Shown: one piece after another, positions 23,417 to 31,362 of the stretch
Position numbering within the stretch: the stretch's first letter is position 1
How the letters are laid out: each line of letters opens with the position of its first letter
Notes under the pieces: model-generated
The model's input: the letters and a program-made list of their open reading frames with translations, nothing else
Told to the model about the DNA's origin: nothing
Databases searched by the model: none
Origin: Microbacterium sp. 5K110
GTDB taxonomy: Bacteria > Actinomycetota > Actinomycetes > Actinomycetales > Microbacteriaceae
Assembly (NCBI RefSeq): GCF_005774735.1
Contig: NZ_VBUM01000029.1
Coordinates: 1 to 39,014, forward strand
Reading direction: 5' to 3'
Length of the DNA: 39,014 nucleotides
Made by a program: the position numbers and the translations under genes

Positions 23417-24832
23417 TCAGCGAACGCGGACGTTCGGAGTCCGCTCCGTCGAAACCTCGCCGAGCACGGAGGCGTCGGAGATCGCTTCCAATGACCGGTT
23501 CGTCGTCTTGGGACCGAAGACGCCCGCGACGATCCCCGCCGCCAGGAGCCCGATGGCGAGGACGGAGTAGAGGATCTGATAGCCGAAGCCCGTGTAGATG
23601 GCGGCGACACTGACCCCCGCGATGATGCCCGCGATGCGGGCGAAACCGCTCACGACGCCGAACCCCGCGCCCCGGACGTTCGTGGGGAAGACCTCGGGGA
23701 CGTAGGTGTACAGCACCACCCCCATCACGGAGAACCCGAGCTGAGCGCCGAACCCCGCGACGAGGCTCGTCGTCGGATCGGAAGCGAAGGCGAAGACGAC
23801 GAGAGAGCCCGCCCCGAGCAGAGATGCCAGGAGCATCGTGGTCTTGCGCTCGATCTTGTCTGCGACGAAGAACATCAGAAGCGGCCCCGCGACGGTGGAG
23901 AAGGAGAGCACCGTCGCGAACCGCAGGGCGTCCGCCTGCGCCGCCCCCTGATCGACCAGGATCGTCGGGACCCACGAGATGAACCCGTAGTTGCAGTAGA
24001 TGTAGAGGAAGAACGCGACGGACGTGACGATCAGGCGCTTCAGAATGTCGGGACGGAGCAGGTCACGCAACGACCCCCGGGGCGGCGCAGGCACGTCCGC
24101 TTCCAGCGGGCCGAGCGGTTTGCCACTCCGAGCGGCGGAGCGTTCGAGACCGACGACCACACGCTCCGCCTCGCTGTTCTTGCCGTTGATGAGCAGCCAG
24201 CGGACGCTCTCCGGAAGCCAGAGCGCGGCGACGATGGCGATGACGAGGCCGGCAGCACCGATACCGAAGACGATGCGCCAGGCCTCCACACCCGTGGGGG
24301 CGATCGCCAGCGCGGCAAGGGAGGTCACGGGGGCCCCGACGAAACCCAGGAAGGTCACCACGGCGAGCGAGCGGCCGCGGGCGAAGCGGGGGAACATCTC
24401 GCCCGCGTAGACGAGCAGAACGCCCGTCGCCGCCTGCACGCCGACTCCGGTCAAGACGCGACCGACGGCCAGCACCTCGAAGTTCGGAGCGAACGCGCAG
24501 ACGAGGGACATGAGCGAGTAGAACACGGAGCCCCAGATGAGGACCGGCCGTCTGCCGAACCGGTCGGAGAGGTTTCCTCCGACCAGCGCACCGATCAGCA
24601 TTCCCACGAAGACGGCGGAGGTGATGAGTCCGACCTCGGCGATCGACATCCCCCAGTTCGCCCGGATCGACGGCGCGACGTAGGCGAAGACGGTGTTGTC
24701 GAAGACCTCGATGAGCATCGCTATGCCGAGAACGATGAGCCACATGACGTGGTTTCGTGTCAGGGGGAGGCGATCGAGACGCGCACTGAGTCTCAGGTCG
24801 TCGGGAATCGACGGGAGTGGCGTATGAGACAT
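23417..24832 (-). CDS. MFS transporter (aromatic acid/sugar porter type)
   Basis: This is a 471-residue major facilitator with about 12 transmembrane segments. The loop 2-3 motif is GNLSDRFGRRPVL, PESVRWLLINGK lies at the central cytoplasmic loop, and PEVFPTNVRGAG lies in the second half, as in the AAHS/sugar-porter groups. It probably imports the compound the cluster degrades. The ATG at 24832 is chosen for its AAAGAAG upstream and because earlier in-frame sequence has no homology. A perfect 8-bp inverted repeat lies 26-47 bp upstream. It follows a LysR gene and precedes the SDR in the same direction. Confidence 0.88.
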   Translation of the reverse strand: MSHTPLPSIPDDLRLSARLDRLPLTRNHVMWLIVLGIAMLIEVFDNTVFAYVAPSIRANWGMSIAEVGLITSAVFVGMLIGALVGGNLSDRFGRRPVLIWGSVFYSLMSLVCAFAPNFEVLAVGRVLTGVGVQAATGVLLVYAGEMFPRFARGRSLAVVTFLGFVGAPVTSLAALAIAPTGVEAWRIVFGIGAAGLVIAIVAALWLPESVRWLLINGKNSEAERVVVGLERSAARSGKPLGPLEADVPAPPRGSLRDLLRPDILKRLIVTSVAFFLYIYCNYGFISWVPTILVDQGAAQADALRFATVLSFSTVAGPLLMFFVADKIERKTTMLLASLLGAGSLVVFAFASDPTTSLVAGFGAQLGFSVMGVVLYTYVPEVFPTNVRGAGFGVVSGFARIAGIIAGVSVAAIYTGFGYQILYSVLAIGLLAAGIVAGVFGPKTTNRSLEAISDASVLGEVSTERTPNVRVR

Positions 24833-24857
24833 CTTCTTTGATCCTCTCTGGTGGGCT

Positions 24858-24879
24858 TCCGCACGCGATGACGTGCGGA
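24858..24879 (-). promoter_or_regulatory. inverted repeat upstream of the MFS gene
   Basis: TCCGCACG (24858-24865) pairs perfectly with CGTGCGGA (24872-24879), with a 6-bp spacer, in the 216-bp gap before the transporter. It may be an operator for the adjacent LysR protein or a leader hairpin. No clear promoter hexamers were found. Confidence 0.35.
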
Positions 24880-25048
24880 TGACTGACGCAAGGTCGCGTG
24901 GGCCGACGCGCGGCTGGGCCGGCTGGTCGGGCGTCCTCGGGCTTGTGGTCAGGTCATCACGGAGGCGGATTCGCCGTCCAATACGGTTTGCGCGACGTTC
25001 GATGCGTCGATCGCATGGAAGGCGGCCGAGCATCCCATCGGCGTCGGC

Positions 25049-25981
25049 TCAGGGCTGCGGGTCCTGTGCGACAAGAGATTCATTCACCAAAGAGAGGAGA
25101 CTCTGCGCGACACGGAGTGCGCCCTCGGGGCTCCGCCGTTGCGCTGCCCGCACGAGACCCCAGTCGAGGGGGAGCTCACGGATATCAGAGCCGGGAACCC
25201 GAACCAGTCCGAATTCGGGTCTGATGACGGGCAGGAAGGCGCTGCCGATGACCACATGATCCGTCTCCCCCGCAAGGCGGGCGAGGAAGTCGTAGTTGTC
25301 CATCTCGAGCGCCGGCCCCCGGGTGCGGATGCCCGGCAGGATGCGGTCGATGTCCAGGTCGCGGATGAACGCCCCGGCCGCGACGGGGAACGCGGGGAGC
25401 GCCGATCGGTCACGGCTGTCTACAAGAGGATGCCCCGGTCGAACCAGAGCGCACAGGTCGCCGCCGGGCACTCGTGACACGAGGAAGTGGTGGGCTGCCG
25501 CGAACCCGTTCGACTCCCGCGGGATACCACCGAGGAAGAAGTCGATCTGACCGCTTCGAAGAAGAGCGCGGAGACCATCGTTGGATTCGACGACCACTCG
25601 GACACCGGACACGGAGGCATCCAGCTGTCGAAGAAGGCGCGGAAGAAAGAGTGCCGCCGCGATCGACCCCATTCCGAAGCGCACGGTTCGCGGTCCGTGG
25701 CGACCGAATGCCGCCAACGCATCGGAGTCCGCCTCACTCCGCCGCAGGACGTGTTCCGCCATCTCGACGAAGTCAGCGCCTTCCTCCGTCAACCGCGCCC
25801 CGAATCGTCCCCGCTCGAAGATCTGGATTCCGTACTGCGATTCCACGGCCTGAACGCTTCGGGTGAGGGTGGACTGGGAGAGGGGGATGCTGGCTGCGGC
25901 GGCGTTGTAATTGCCCTCGCGTGCGATGGTGACCACGTGGGCGAGCCGAATGAGATCGAGCACCGTCCCCTCCCCCGCCAC
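25049..25981 (-). CDS. LysR-family transcriptional regulator
   Basis: This is a 310-residue LysR regulator: helix-turn-helix at about 8-67 (REGNYNAAAASIPLSQSTLTRSVQ), then an effector domain with GPRTVRFGMGSIAAALFLPRLL marking its first strand. It starts 5 bp after the stop of the upstream aldolase gene, so it is embedded in the catabolic run rather than divergent. A GTG a few residues downstream (VLDLIRLAH) is an alternative start. It is likely to regulate the transporter/SDR pair or the whole run; the effector is unknown. It resembles the LysR at 29576 (both carry a YNA/FTRA...LSQS or MTQS recognition helix). Confidence 0.87.
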   Translation of the reverse strand: MAGEGTVLDLIRLAHVVTIAREGNYNAAAASIPLSQSTLTRSVQAVESQYGIQIFERGRFGARLTEEGADFVEMAEHVLRRSEADSDALAAFGRHGPRTVRFGMGSIAAALFLPRLLRQLDASVSGVRVVVESNDGLRALLRSGQIDFFLGGIPRESNGFAAAHHFLVSRVPGGDLCALVRPGHPLVDSRDRSALPAFPVAAGAFIRDLDIDRILPGIRTRGPALEMDNYDFLARLAGETDHVVIGSAFLPVIRPEFGLVRVPGSDIRELPLDWGLVRAAQRRSPEGALRVAQSLLSLVNESLVAQDPQP

Positions 25982-25986
25982 TGCCC

Positions 25987-26754
25987 TCAGCTCGAGGAAC
26001 TCGCTCGGAACCCCGCGAGGGACTTCTGCGCGGCCGTACGGAGCGTACTGAGATCGCTGTCGAGGCTGCCGAAGTCGGCGAGGGCATCGAAGCCGTAGCC
26101 GAGGGGAGCCCCGACGCGCACACCGTGCTCATGAGCGGTGGTCGCGACCTTCTCCCAGAGGACGACGAGCTGATCGATGTCTCGTTCCATGTCGATACCG
26201 AGGTCCTGCGACAGGTCCGCGAGTCCGAAGAAGAGGTAATCCACGCCGTCGACGGCACAGATCTCCGCCACGTTCTCCACCCCGCGCATCGTCTCGATGA
26301 GGGGGATCAGAAGGACGTTCTCGTTCGTCGTGCGCGAATGCGCCGCCCACCCCTCGCCCGTGAAATTCGTCGCGGGCACGACGGGGCACATGCCTCGGCC
26401 GCCTTTTCGGTACTGAGAGGCGAGGACCGCACGCTCGGCCATCGCGCCCGTCTCGATCTTCGGCACCATGATCCCTTGCGCACCCGCGTCGAGCGACTGC
26501 TGGATGAGCGTGGGATTGTTCTCGAGGACGCGCACGACAGCGACCGCGCCGTTGGCCTGCGCGGCCATGAGGTGAGCCCGCATGTCCGAGTTGTCCATCA
26601 CACCGTGCTCTCGGTCGATGAGGACCCAGTCGAAGCCGACGTCCGCGTAGAGCGCGGTCACGGCAGCGTCCGTAGACATGACGAATGCCCCGGCCGGCAC
26701 CGATCCGGCGTCGATCAGCCGATCGAATTCCGCCCGTGCGAGAAGACCTGTCAT
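25987..26754 (-). CDS. HpcH/HpaI-type aldolase
   Basis: This is a 255-residue class II (metal-dependent) pyruvate aldolase family protein. The catalytic His block is IDREHGVMDN, the metal glutamate lies in MVPKIETG, and the metal aspartate lies in GLADLSQDLG. Relatives split 4-hydroxy-2-oxo acids into pyruvate plus an aldehyde, for example at the end of homoprotocatechuate meta-cleavage. ATG 26754 has AAAGGA six nt upstream; ATG 26760 is too close to it. Pairing with alcohol dehydrogenases and an aldehyde dehydrogenase fits disposal of the aldehyde product. The true substrate is unknown. Confidence 0.87.
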   Translation of the reverse strand: MTGLLARAEFDRLIDAGSVPAGAFVMSTDAAVTALYADVGFDWVLIDREHGVMDNSDMRAHLMAAQANGAVAVVRVLENNPTLIQQSLDAGAQGIMVPKIETGAMAERAVLASQYRKGGRGMCPVVPATNFTGEGWAAHSRTTNENVLLIPLIETMRGVENVAEICAVDGVDYLFFGLADLSQDLGIDMERDIDQLVVLWEKVATTAHEHGVRVGAPLGYGFDALADFGSLDSDLSTLRTAAQKSLAGFRASSSS

Positions 26755-26779
26755 TGTCATTCCTTTCTGTATGGAACGG

Positions 26780-27913
26780 TCACGAGGCGGCGCGGAATTC
26801 GGGCTCGACCACGATGTTGATGGCGTTCTCCCCCTCGACCCGACCCTGAAGAACCTCGAGCGCGAGGGGCAACTGGTCGAACCCGAACGTGTGCGTCCGG
26901 AGTTCGTGCAGGGGCAGGGAACCACTGATCACGAGGTCTGCGGCCATCTGCTGCGCCTCGTGGCTGGTCCCGAGCACCCCGATCATGCGGATGCCCTTGG
27001 TCGTGACGGCGTCGATCGGGAACTGCGTCAGCGGGCGTCCCTTGATCCCGGCGCTGGCGAGGGTCCCCCCGGTGCGCAGCATCCGGATGGCATCCAGGAT
27101 CGGCTGCTCGGCTCCCGGGGACGTGTCGATGACGATGTCGAAGCCGCTGCCGCCGGTGAGCTCGGCGCCGCGGGCCACGACGTCGTCCGCCTCGACGTCG
27201 ACGACGACATCGGCTCCCAGGCGAGTGGCCAGCGCGAGCTTGTGCGCGTCGCGGGAGAGCCCCGTCGCCAGGATGGCTCCGGCGCCGGCGGCCTTGGCCG
27301 CGGCCACGCACGCGAGCCCCCGCTGGCCGGAGCCGAGAACGGCGACTTTCGATCCGAGCGTCACCCCGGCATCCTTCACCGCCCATTGGATGCCACTGGC
27401 GAGAGGGTTCCACAGGGCAGCGTCCAGCGCGCTCACCTCATTCGGAAACGTGTAGAGGATGGCGTTCGGATCAATGTACACGTGGGTCGAGTAGCCGCCC
27501 CACAGTCCCGCGCCGATCGTGGTGGGAATGAAGCCGTAACAGCTGCGCACCCACGGCATGCCCTGGCAGAACTGAGGCTGCGACCGGCGACACGCGTCGC
27601 AGTTGCCGCAGGAGCGCCACGGGTTCACCGCGACCCGATCCCCGACCCGGAGATCCTTGCGACCGGCGATCCCCTCCCCCACGTCTTCGATGACACCCAC
27701 GATCTCGTGCCCGTTGATGCGCGGATACTGCGACATGTCCGCAGGGTCGAAACCGCCGCCGTGCCCTTCGAACGCGTCGATGTCGCTGGCGCAGATGCCG
27801 TTGGCTTCGACGCGGAGAAGGGCGGATCCCGGGATGAGCCGCGGAAGCGGGATCTCCTGGAATTCGGTGTCGGTCGGTCCGGTCTGGACGAGTGCGGTGG
27901 CCGTGGCGCTCAT
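26780..27913 (-). CDS. zinc-dependent alcohol dehydrogenase (MDR), copy 2
   Basis: This is a 377-residue medium-chain dehydrogenase distinct from the copy at 20056. Catalytic zinc ligands are C41 and H69-E70; the structural zinc cysteines are C102, C105, C108 and C116. The nucleotide motif is VLGSGQRGLA rather than the usual GxGxxG with a terminal Gly-Val, a mild variation. It resembles threonine/sorbitol-type dehydrogenases. AAGGAG precedes the ATG by 7 nt; the longer in-frame extension is rejected. It lies between the SnoaL-like gene and the aldolase and probably oxidises a hydroxylated intermediate. Confidence 0.87.
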   Translation of the reverse strand: MSATATALVQTGPTDTEFQEIPLPRLIPGSALLRVEANGICASDIDAFEGHGGGFDPADMSQYPRINGHEIVGVIEDVGEGIAGRKDLRVGDRVAVNPWRSCGNCDACRRSQPQFCQGMPWVRSCYGFIPTTIGAGLWGGYSTHVYIDPNAILYTFPNEVSALDAALWNPLASGIQWAVKDAGVTLGSKVAVLGSGQRGLACVAAAKAAGAGAILATGLSRDAHKLALATRLGADVVVDVEADDVVARGAELTGGSGFDIVIDTSPGAEQPILDAIRMLRTGGTLASAGIKGRPLTQFPIDAVTTKGIRMIGVLGTSHEAQQMAADLVISGSLPLHELRTHTFGFDQLPLALEVLQGRVEGENAINIVVEPEFRAAS

Positions 27914-27956
27914 TCGTGTGCTCCTTCGATCGATGCGTTCGGGTGCTCGGGCGGGT

Positions 27957-28511
27957 TCACAAGCCCAACCGGGCGCGGAGCTGAAGTGCCGGGTCATCGG
28001 CATCGCGCGTTCCGACGGCGAAGCCGGAGGCCATCCCGAGCTCGTCGCTTCCGACCGTCTTGGATGCGGAGCCGGGAATGGTGGTCCGGCTCTGAATGGC
28101 CCACCGGCCGTCCTTCCGCGTGAAGTGGTCGGCGTACCGACCGGAGGAGAACATCTCGAACGGACCCGCGTTGACGCCGGCGGCGAAGAGGCTCGCCTGC
28201 GGGTTCACGCTCTGCCAGACGATGAAGTAGGTCTCGACGAACGCCGAGTCGGCGTCGGCGAACTCGATCGTGGTGTTGCTGACGTGGTGCGCCGAGTAGG
28301 TGATGGTCTCGTGACGCTTCGACACCCACTCGATGAATCCGTCGACCCCGCCCTTGTACGCGCCGTGATCGTCGATCCCGTCCGCATGGAACACCTCCTT
28401 GAGGATGCCCAGCTCCAGGCGGTCCACCGCTCGGCAGAACTGGTGGACGCGGTGGTGGATCTCGGCGCGGTCTGCCAGTCGATCCGGTGTGAACTGATCG
28501 TTCGTGGTCAT
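27957..28511 (-). CDS. SnoaL-like / NTF2-fold protein
   Basis: This is a 184-residue protein of the NTF2-like superfamily (SnoaL-like group). The helix DRLADRAEIHHRVHQFCRAVDRLE, the block FHADGIDDHGAYKGG, and the C-terminal strand (DGRWAIQSRTTI) are typical. Family members act as isomerases, dehydratases or hydrolases, or are related to ring-hydroxylating dioxygenase beta subunits. Catalysis cannot be deduced, although His/Asp residues line the expected pocket. AAGGAG precedes the ATG at 28511 by 7 nt, the same spacing as for the dehydrogenase downstream, 43 bp away. Confidence 0.82.
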   Translation of the reverse strand: MTTNDQFTPDRLADRAEIHHRVHQFCRAVDRLELGILKEVFHADGIDDHGAYKGGVDGFIEWVSKRHETITYSAHHVSNTTIEFADADSAFVETYFIVWQSVNPQASLFAAGVNAGPFEMFSSGRYADHFTRKDGRWAIQSRTTIPGSASKTVGSDELGMASGFAVGTRDADDPALQLRARLGL

Positions 28512-28614
28512 GGTGGTGCTCCTTGGGGTCGTCAATCGGTTGCGGCGAAGGTGCGTTCCGCGCCCGGCGGGCACGGCGAACGAAGCCCTCGGCGGGAGGG
28601 CGGGAGAAAGCGCG

Positions 28615-29589
28615 TCAGAGGACGGCGACGGGGTTGAGCGGACTCGAAGTGGCTCCGACGAACCGCCACGGCAGGGCGGTGAGAAGGAAGTCCCATTGCT
28701 GCTGCTCGGCACAGGCGCCGGCCAGCTCGGTCAGGTCGAGGTTGTCCATCAACCACAACCCCATGGCGACGAGACTCACCGCGTGGATGGGCCGGACGAA
28801 ATCGAAGTCATCCACGGCCGAGGGTTGGACGTCGTGGGTGCCATCGGCACCCATCACGGCGATATCCCGCTCATGAAGGAAGGGCAGGCAGGATTCGCTC
28901 AGCCCCGCTTGCACCCCGTCGAGCGGACCGCGCTTGCCGTCGACGTACAGCGGACCCTCGGACGTGATCGCGGCCGCGTTGCCCGTGTGGATGAGGAGAG
29001 CATCACCGCTTCGAACCTCGACCCCCTGTCGCTTCTCTGCGGCGATCAAGTCGTCGGGGGTCACGGCGTAGCCCCGCTCCACGTGGGGGACGCCGAACAG
29101 TCCCGCGATATCGAGGAGAACCCCACGGGTGATGATTCCCCGAGAAGCATCCGCCACGGAGAGGTGCGCCGAGCCGACCACATCGTTCGACTCGCTCGCC
29201 GAGAAGCCGTTGTAGAACAAGCCGTCCCAGTAGTAGTGCCCCAGTCCATCGAGGTGCGCATTGCCCCCGTGAGGGCTGATGACGATCTCCTCTCCGACCG
29301 CATCCCACCTCGCGGTCCTCCCGAGGACGTGTTGCACCTCGCCGATCTTGGACTGCCGCTGGACGTTGGTCACGCCGGAGTGCAACGGATCGGGATGGGC
29401 GGAGTCGAGGTTGCGTGCCAGCGAGATAGCGGTACCCGTCCTGACCGCCTTCATGGCTTCGAGGCGCACCTCGGGGGTGATGAGGTTGAGGGTGCCGAAT
29501 CGGTCGTCCGTTCCCCAACGGCCCCAGTTCGAGAGAGTGGAGAAGTACTCCTCGATCTGCTGCGTCCTCTCGAGTTCATTGAGGGTCAT
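28615..29589 (-). CDS. cyclase family protein (kynurenine-formamidase-like hydrolase), copy 2
   Basis: This is a 324-residue paralogue of the cyclase at 14179. It shares NWGRWGTDDRFGTLNLI and the metal motif NAHLDGLGHYYWDG, with both Asp and His kept, and a C-terminal SPLNPVAVL matching SPVNPIAIR of copy 1. Divergence is high, so the two are not a recent duplication and may act on different intermediates. The ATG at 29589 lies 14 bp inside the upstream LysR gene. It is separated from the SnoaL-like gene by 103 bp with no clear terminator. Confidence 0.83.
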   Translation of the reverse strand: MTLNELERTQQIEEYFSTLSNWGRWGTDDRFGTLNLITPEVRLEAMKAVRTGTAISLARNLDSAHPDPLHSGVTNVQRQSKIGEVQHVLGRTARWDAVGEEIVISPHGGNAHLDGLGHYYWDGLFYNGFSASESNDVVGSAHLSVADASRGIITRGVLLDIAGLFGVPHVERGYAVTPDDLIAAEKRQGVEVRSGDALLIHTGNAAAITSEGPLYVDGKRGPLDGVQAGLSESCLPFLHERDIAVMGADGTHDVQPSAVDDFDFVRPIHAVSLVAMGLWLMDNLDLTELAGACAEQQQWDFLLTALPWRFVGATSSPLNPVAVL

Positions 29590-30550
29590 GTTCGCGTTCG
29601 CTTTCTCGCCGCTGTCCTTGCGGCAGTTGTGGTGAAGGGAAGATCTGATCCGGCGCCGTGGTCGCGGCCAGGTACTCGGCTCGGAGCTCCTCGATGAAGC
29701 TCTCGGCGGCATGCGACAGGCGCGCGCCCGCGAGCGAGAAGATGTGGAGCTCGCTGTACGGCGCGGCGAGTTCGAGTGAGACGGGAAGACGCACGAGCCC
29801 CTCTTCCGCGCGCATCAACGAACTGATCAGGATGGCGGAGGAGTTGCGCGCGATCTCGGCGAGAATCTCGTAGTTGTCGACCTGCATCGTCGTCGAGAAG
29901 AGGTAGCGGTCCCGTTCATTCCCCAGAGAGATGAGGTTTTCGTCCCAGGCGGTGCCGGAGATCCGCGGGAACGCGGAGAGATCGTTGCTCGACAAGGTCT
30001 CCCGGCCGGCGAGAGGGTGGCCCGGCCGGACGTAGAAATTGGGCCGGAACGTGGCGAAGACGCTCTGGCGCATCCGTGTCGGCCGGTACTTCAGGGGTGC
30101 CAAGCCGAGGTAGAACTCGATATCGCCGTCCAGGAGCAGACTCGTCATGAGGTCGGACGTCGTCGTGCAGACGCTGATCGCGAGGTTGGGTTCCGATCCC
30201 AGGCGTCGCTGCAAGAGCGTGGGCAGCAGAGCCGCTCCCAACATCGGGCCGATCCCCAACCGGAGGCGCCGGACGGGTCGTTCCGCCACCCCCGAGACGC
30301 TCGACTCGAGATCGTCCAACTGAGCGAGCAGGTCCTCTGCCCGCTCGTAGAGGTCGGTGCCGGCCAGGGTCAGGCTGACCCCCGTCTTACCCCGCTCCCT
30401 GTCGAGCAGTCGCGTTCCGAGGTGTTCTTCGAGCGCCTGGATGCTGCGAGACAGGGCGGATTGGGTCATATTCAGCTCTTGCGATGCGCGGGTGAAGTTA
30501 CCCACGCGCACGAGAACCGAGAACTGGCGCAGCCGGTGCATGTCGATCAT
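29576..30550 (-). CDS. LysR-family transcriptional regulator
   Basis: This is a 324-residue LysR regulator. The helix-turn-helix is VRVGNFTRASQELNMTQSAL and SIQALEEHLGTRLLDRER; the effector domain follows. It starts 9 bp after the HtaA-domain gene and its 3' end overlaps the cyclase start by 14 bp, so it is fully embedded in the - strand catabolic run. The C-terminal tail (QGQRRESEREHDPQ) is hydrophilic and lies in the overlap. Its target is probably this operon, perhaps through the P450/reductase intergenic region; that is inference. Confidence 0.87.
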   Translation of the reverse strand: MIDMHRLRQFSVLVRVGNFTRASQELNMTQSALSRSIQALEEHLGTRLLDRERGKTGVSLTLAGTDLYERAEDLLAQLDDLESSVSGVAERPVRRLRLGIGPMLGAALLPTLLQRRLGSEPNLAISVCTTTSDLMTSLLLDGDIEFYLGLAPLKYRPTRMRQSVFATFRPNFYVRPGHPLAGRETLSSNDLSAFPRISGTAWDENLISLGNERDRYLFSTTMQVDNYEILAEIARNSSAILISSLMRAEEGLVRLPVSLELAAPYSELHIFSLAGARLSHAAESFIEELRAEYLAATTAPDQIFPSPQLPQGQRRESEREHDPQ

Positions 30551-30559
30551 GGGGCGACC

Positions 30560-31048
30560 CTAGCCTCGGGTGGCCGCGGCGATCTCTGACGGCGGTTGAA
30601 CGCCGACGAACCTCACCGGATCGAGGAGTGAGCCCGGGACGTACACCCCGTCGAACAGCCGCGCTCCGGAAGGTGCCAGTCGGGTTTCGAGCGTCCGGAA
30701 CCCCCTCCCGTCGTCGCCGTCATCAGCGGAGTCGGTCTCCGTCAGAACGCACAGCGGAAGACGCGCGCGCGGCTGGCTGCGGGACGTGGGATCGAGGATC
30801 GTGAGCACCCACCCCTCGCCCTCGCGCTCCACCCACGGGTCTTCGATCCGAAGCTCCAGCAAGCCGCTGTACGCCGACAGAGCGACGCGGCCCGAGAAAC
30901 GCACGACCTCCCCTTCGTGCGCCAGCGGGAAGAAGAAGCCTGCGCCGTCGATCCGCGCACCGCCGTCGGCCGTCTCGCGACCGTCGTCGATGCCCGCGAC
31001 GTAGTCCCGGAAGCTCCGCTTGAGCCCCCAGGTGAGGCCCCGCGTCAT
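30560..31048 (-). CDS. cytoplasmic HtaA-domain protein coupled to ferredoxin
   Basis: This is a 162-residue protein that is almost entirely one HtaA-like domain. LTWGLKRSFRDYV (residues 5-17) matches the family start, with S12 and Y16 at the positions of the Ser and axial heme Tyr of corynebacterial HtaA; FSGRVALSAYSGLLELRIEDPWV (51-73) matches the central strands, but the His often found there (GHxG) is replaced by Tyr (AYSG). Known HtaA proteins are exported heme-uptake proteins; this one has no signal peptide or membrane helix. Its ATG shares the A of the ferredoxin stop (TGATG), so it is tightly coupled to the P450-ferredoxin pair. A role in heme supply to, or assembly of, the P450 is an attractive guess. 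Confidence 0.7.
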   Translation of the reverse strand: MTRGLTWGLKRSFRDYVAGIDDGRETADGGARIDGAGFFFPLAHEGEVVRFSGRVALSAYSGLLELRIEDPWVEREGEGWVLTILDPTSRSQPRARLPLCVLTETDSADDGDDGRGFRTLETRLAPSGARLFDGVYVPGSLLDPVRFVGVQPPSEIAAATRG

Positions 31049-31362
31049 CACTCTTCTCCAGCGATACGGGCCCGCAGTCCGTGGAGGTCGGGACGGACCG
31101 TGATCTGACAGGCGAGACGGCTGCACTCGGTGGCACTGTCGACCATCTCGAGAAGATCGCGCTCCTCGTTCGATTGCGGGTCGACCCCGTGCACCGCAGG
31201 GTCGATGAAGACATGACAGGTGCCGCAGGAGAGTTCGCCACCGCACTCGCCGACGATCTCGGGGATGTCGTTCTGCAGGGCGACGCGCATCAGCGACTCG
31301 CCGTCTTCCGCATCGACCTGACGCTCGGTACCGTCCGGAAGCACGTAGGTGATCGATGTCAT
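31048..31362 (-). CDS. [2Fe-2S] ferredoxin (putidaredoxin/adrenodoxin type)
   Basis: This is a 104-residue plant/vertebrate-type ferredoxin. The cluster cysteines are C40, C46, C49 (CX5CX2C in ECGGELSCGTCH) and C85 (LACQ), the spacing of the putidaredoxin class. It carries single electrons from a flavin reductase to the P450. Its ATG overlaps the P450 stop (ATGA), and its stop overlaps the start of the HtaA-domain gene. Extra in-frame sequence upstream is inside the P450 gene and is rejected. An additional C80 is not expected to bind iron. Confidence 0.9.
   Translation of the reverse strand: MTSITYVLPDGTERQVDAEDGESLMRVALQNDIPEIVGECGGELSCGTCHVFIDPAVHGVDPQSNEERDLLEMVDSATECSRLACQITVRPDLHGLRARIAGEE

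Noticed and set aside
24824..24831. Half of the TetR operator (ATGAGACA) at the MFS start
   Set aside because: Only one arm is present and it is explained by the codons Met-Ser-His; no dyad is formed.
29576..29589. 14-bp overlap of LysR and cyclase as a possible frameshift fusion
   Set aside because: Both proteins are complete at normal lengths, so the overlap is ordinary operon packing.
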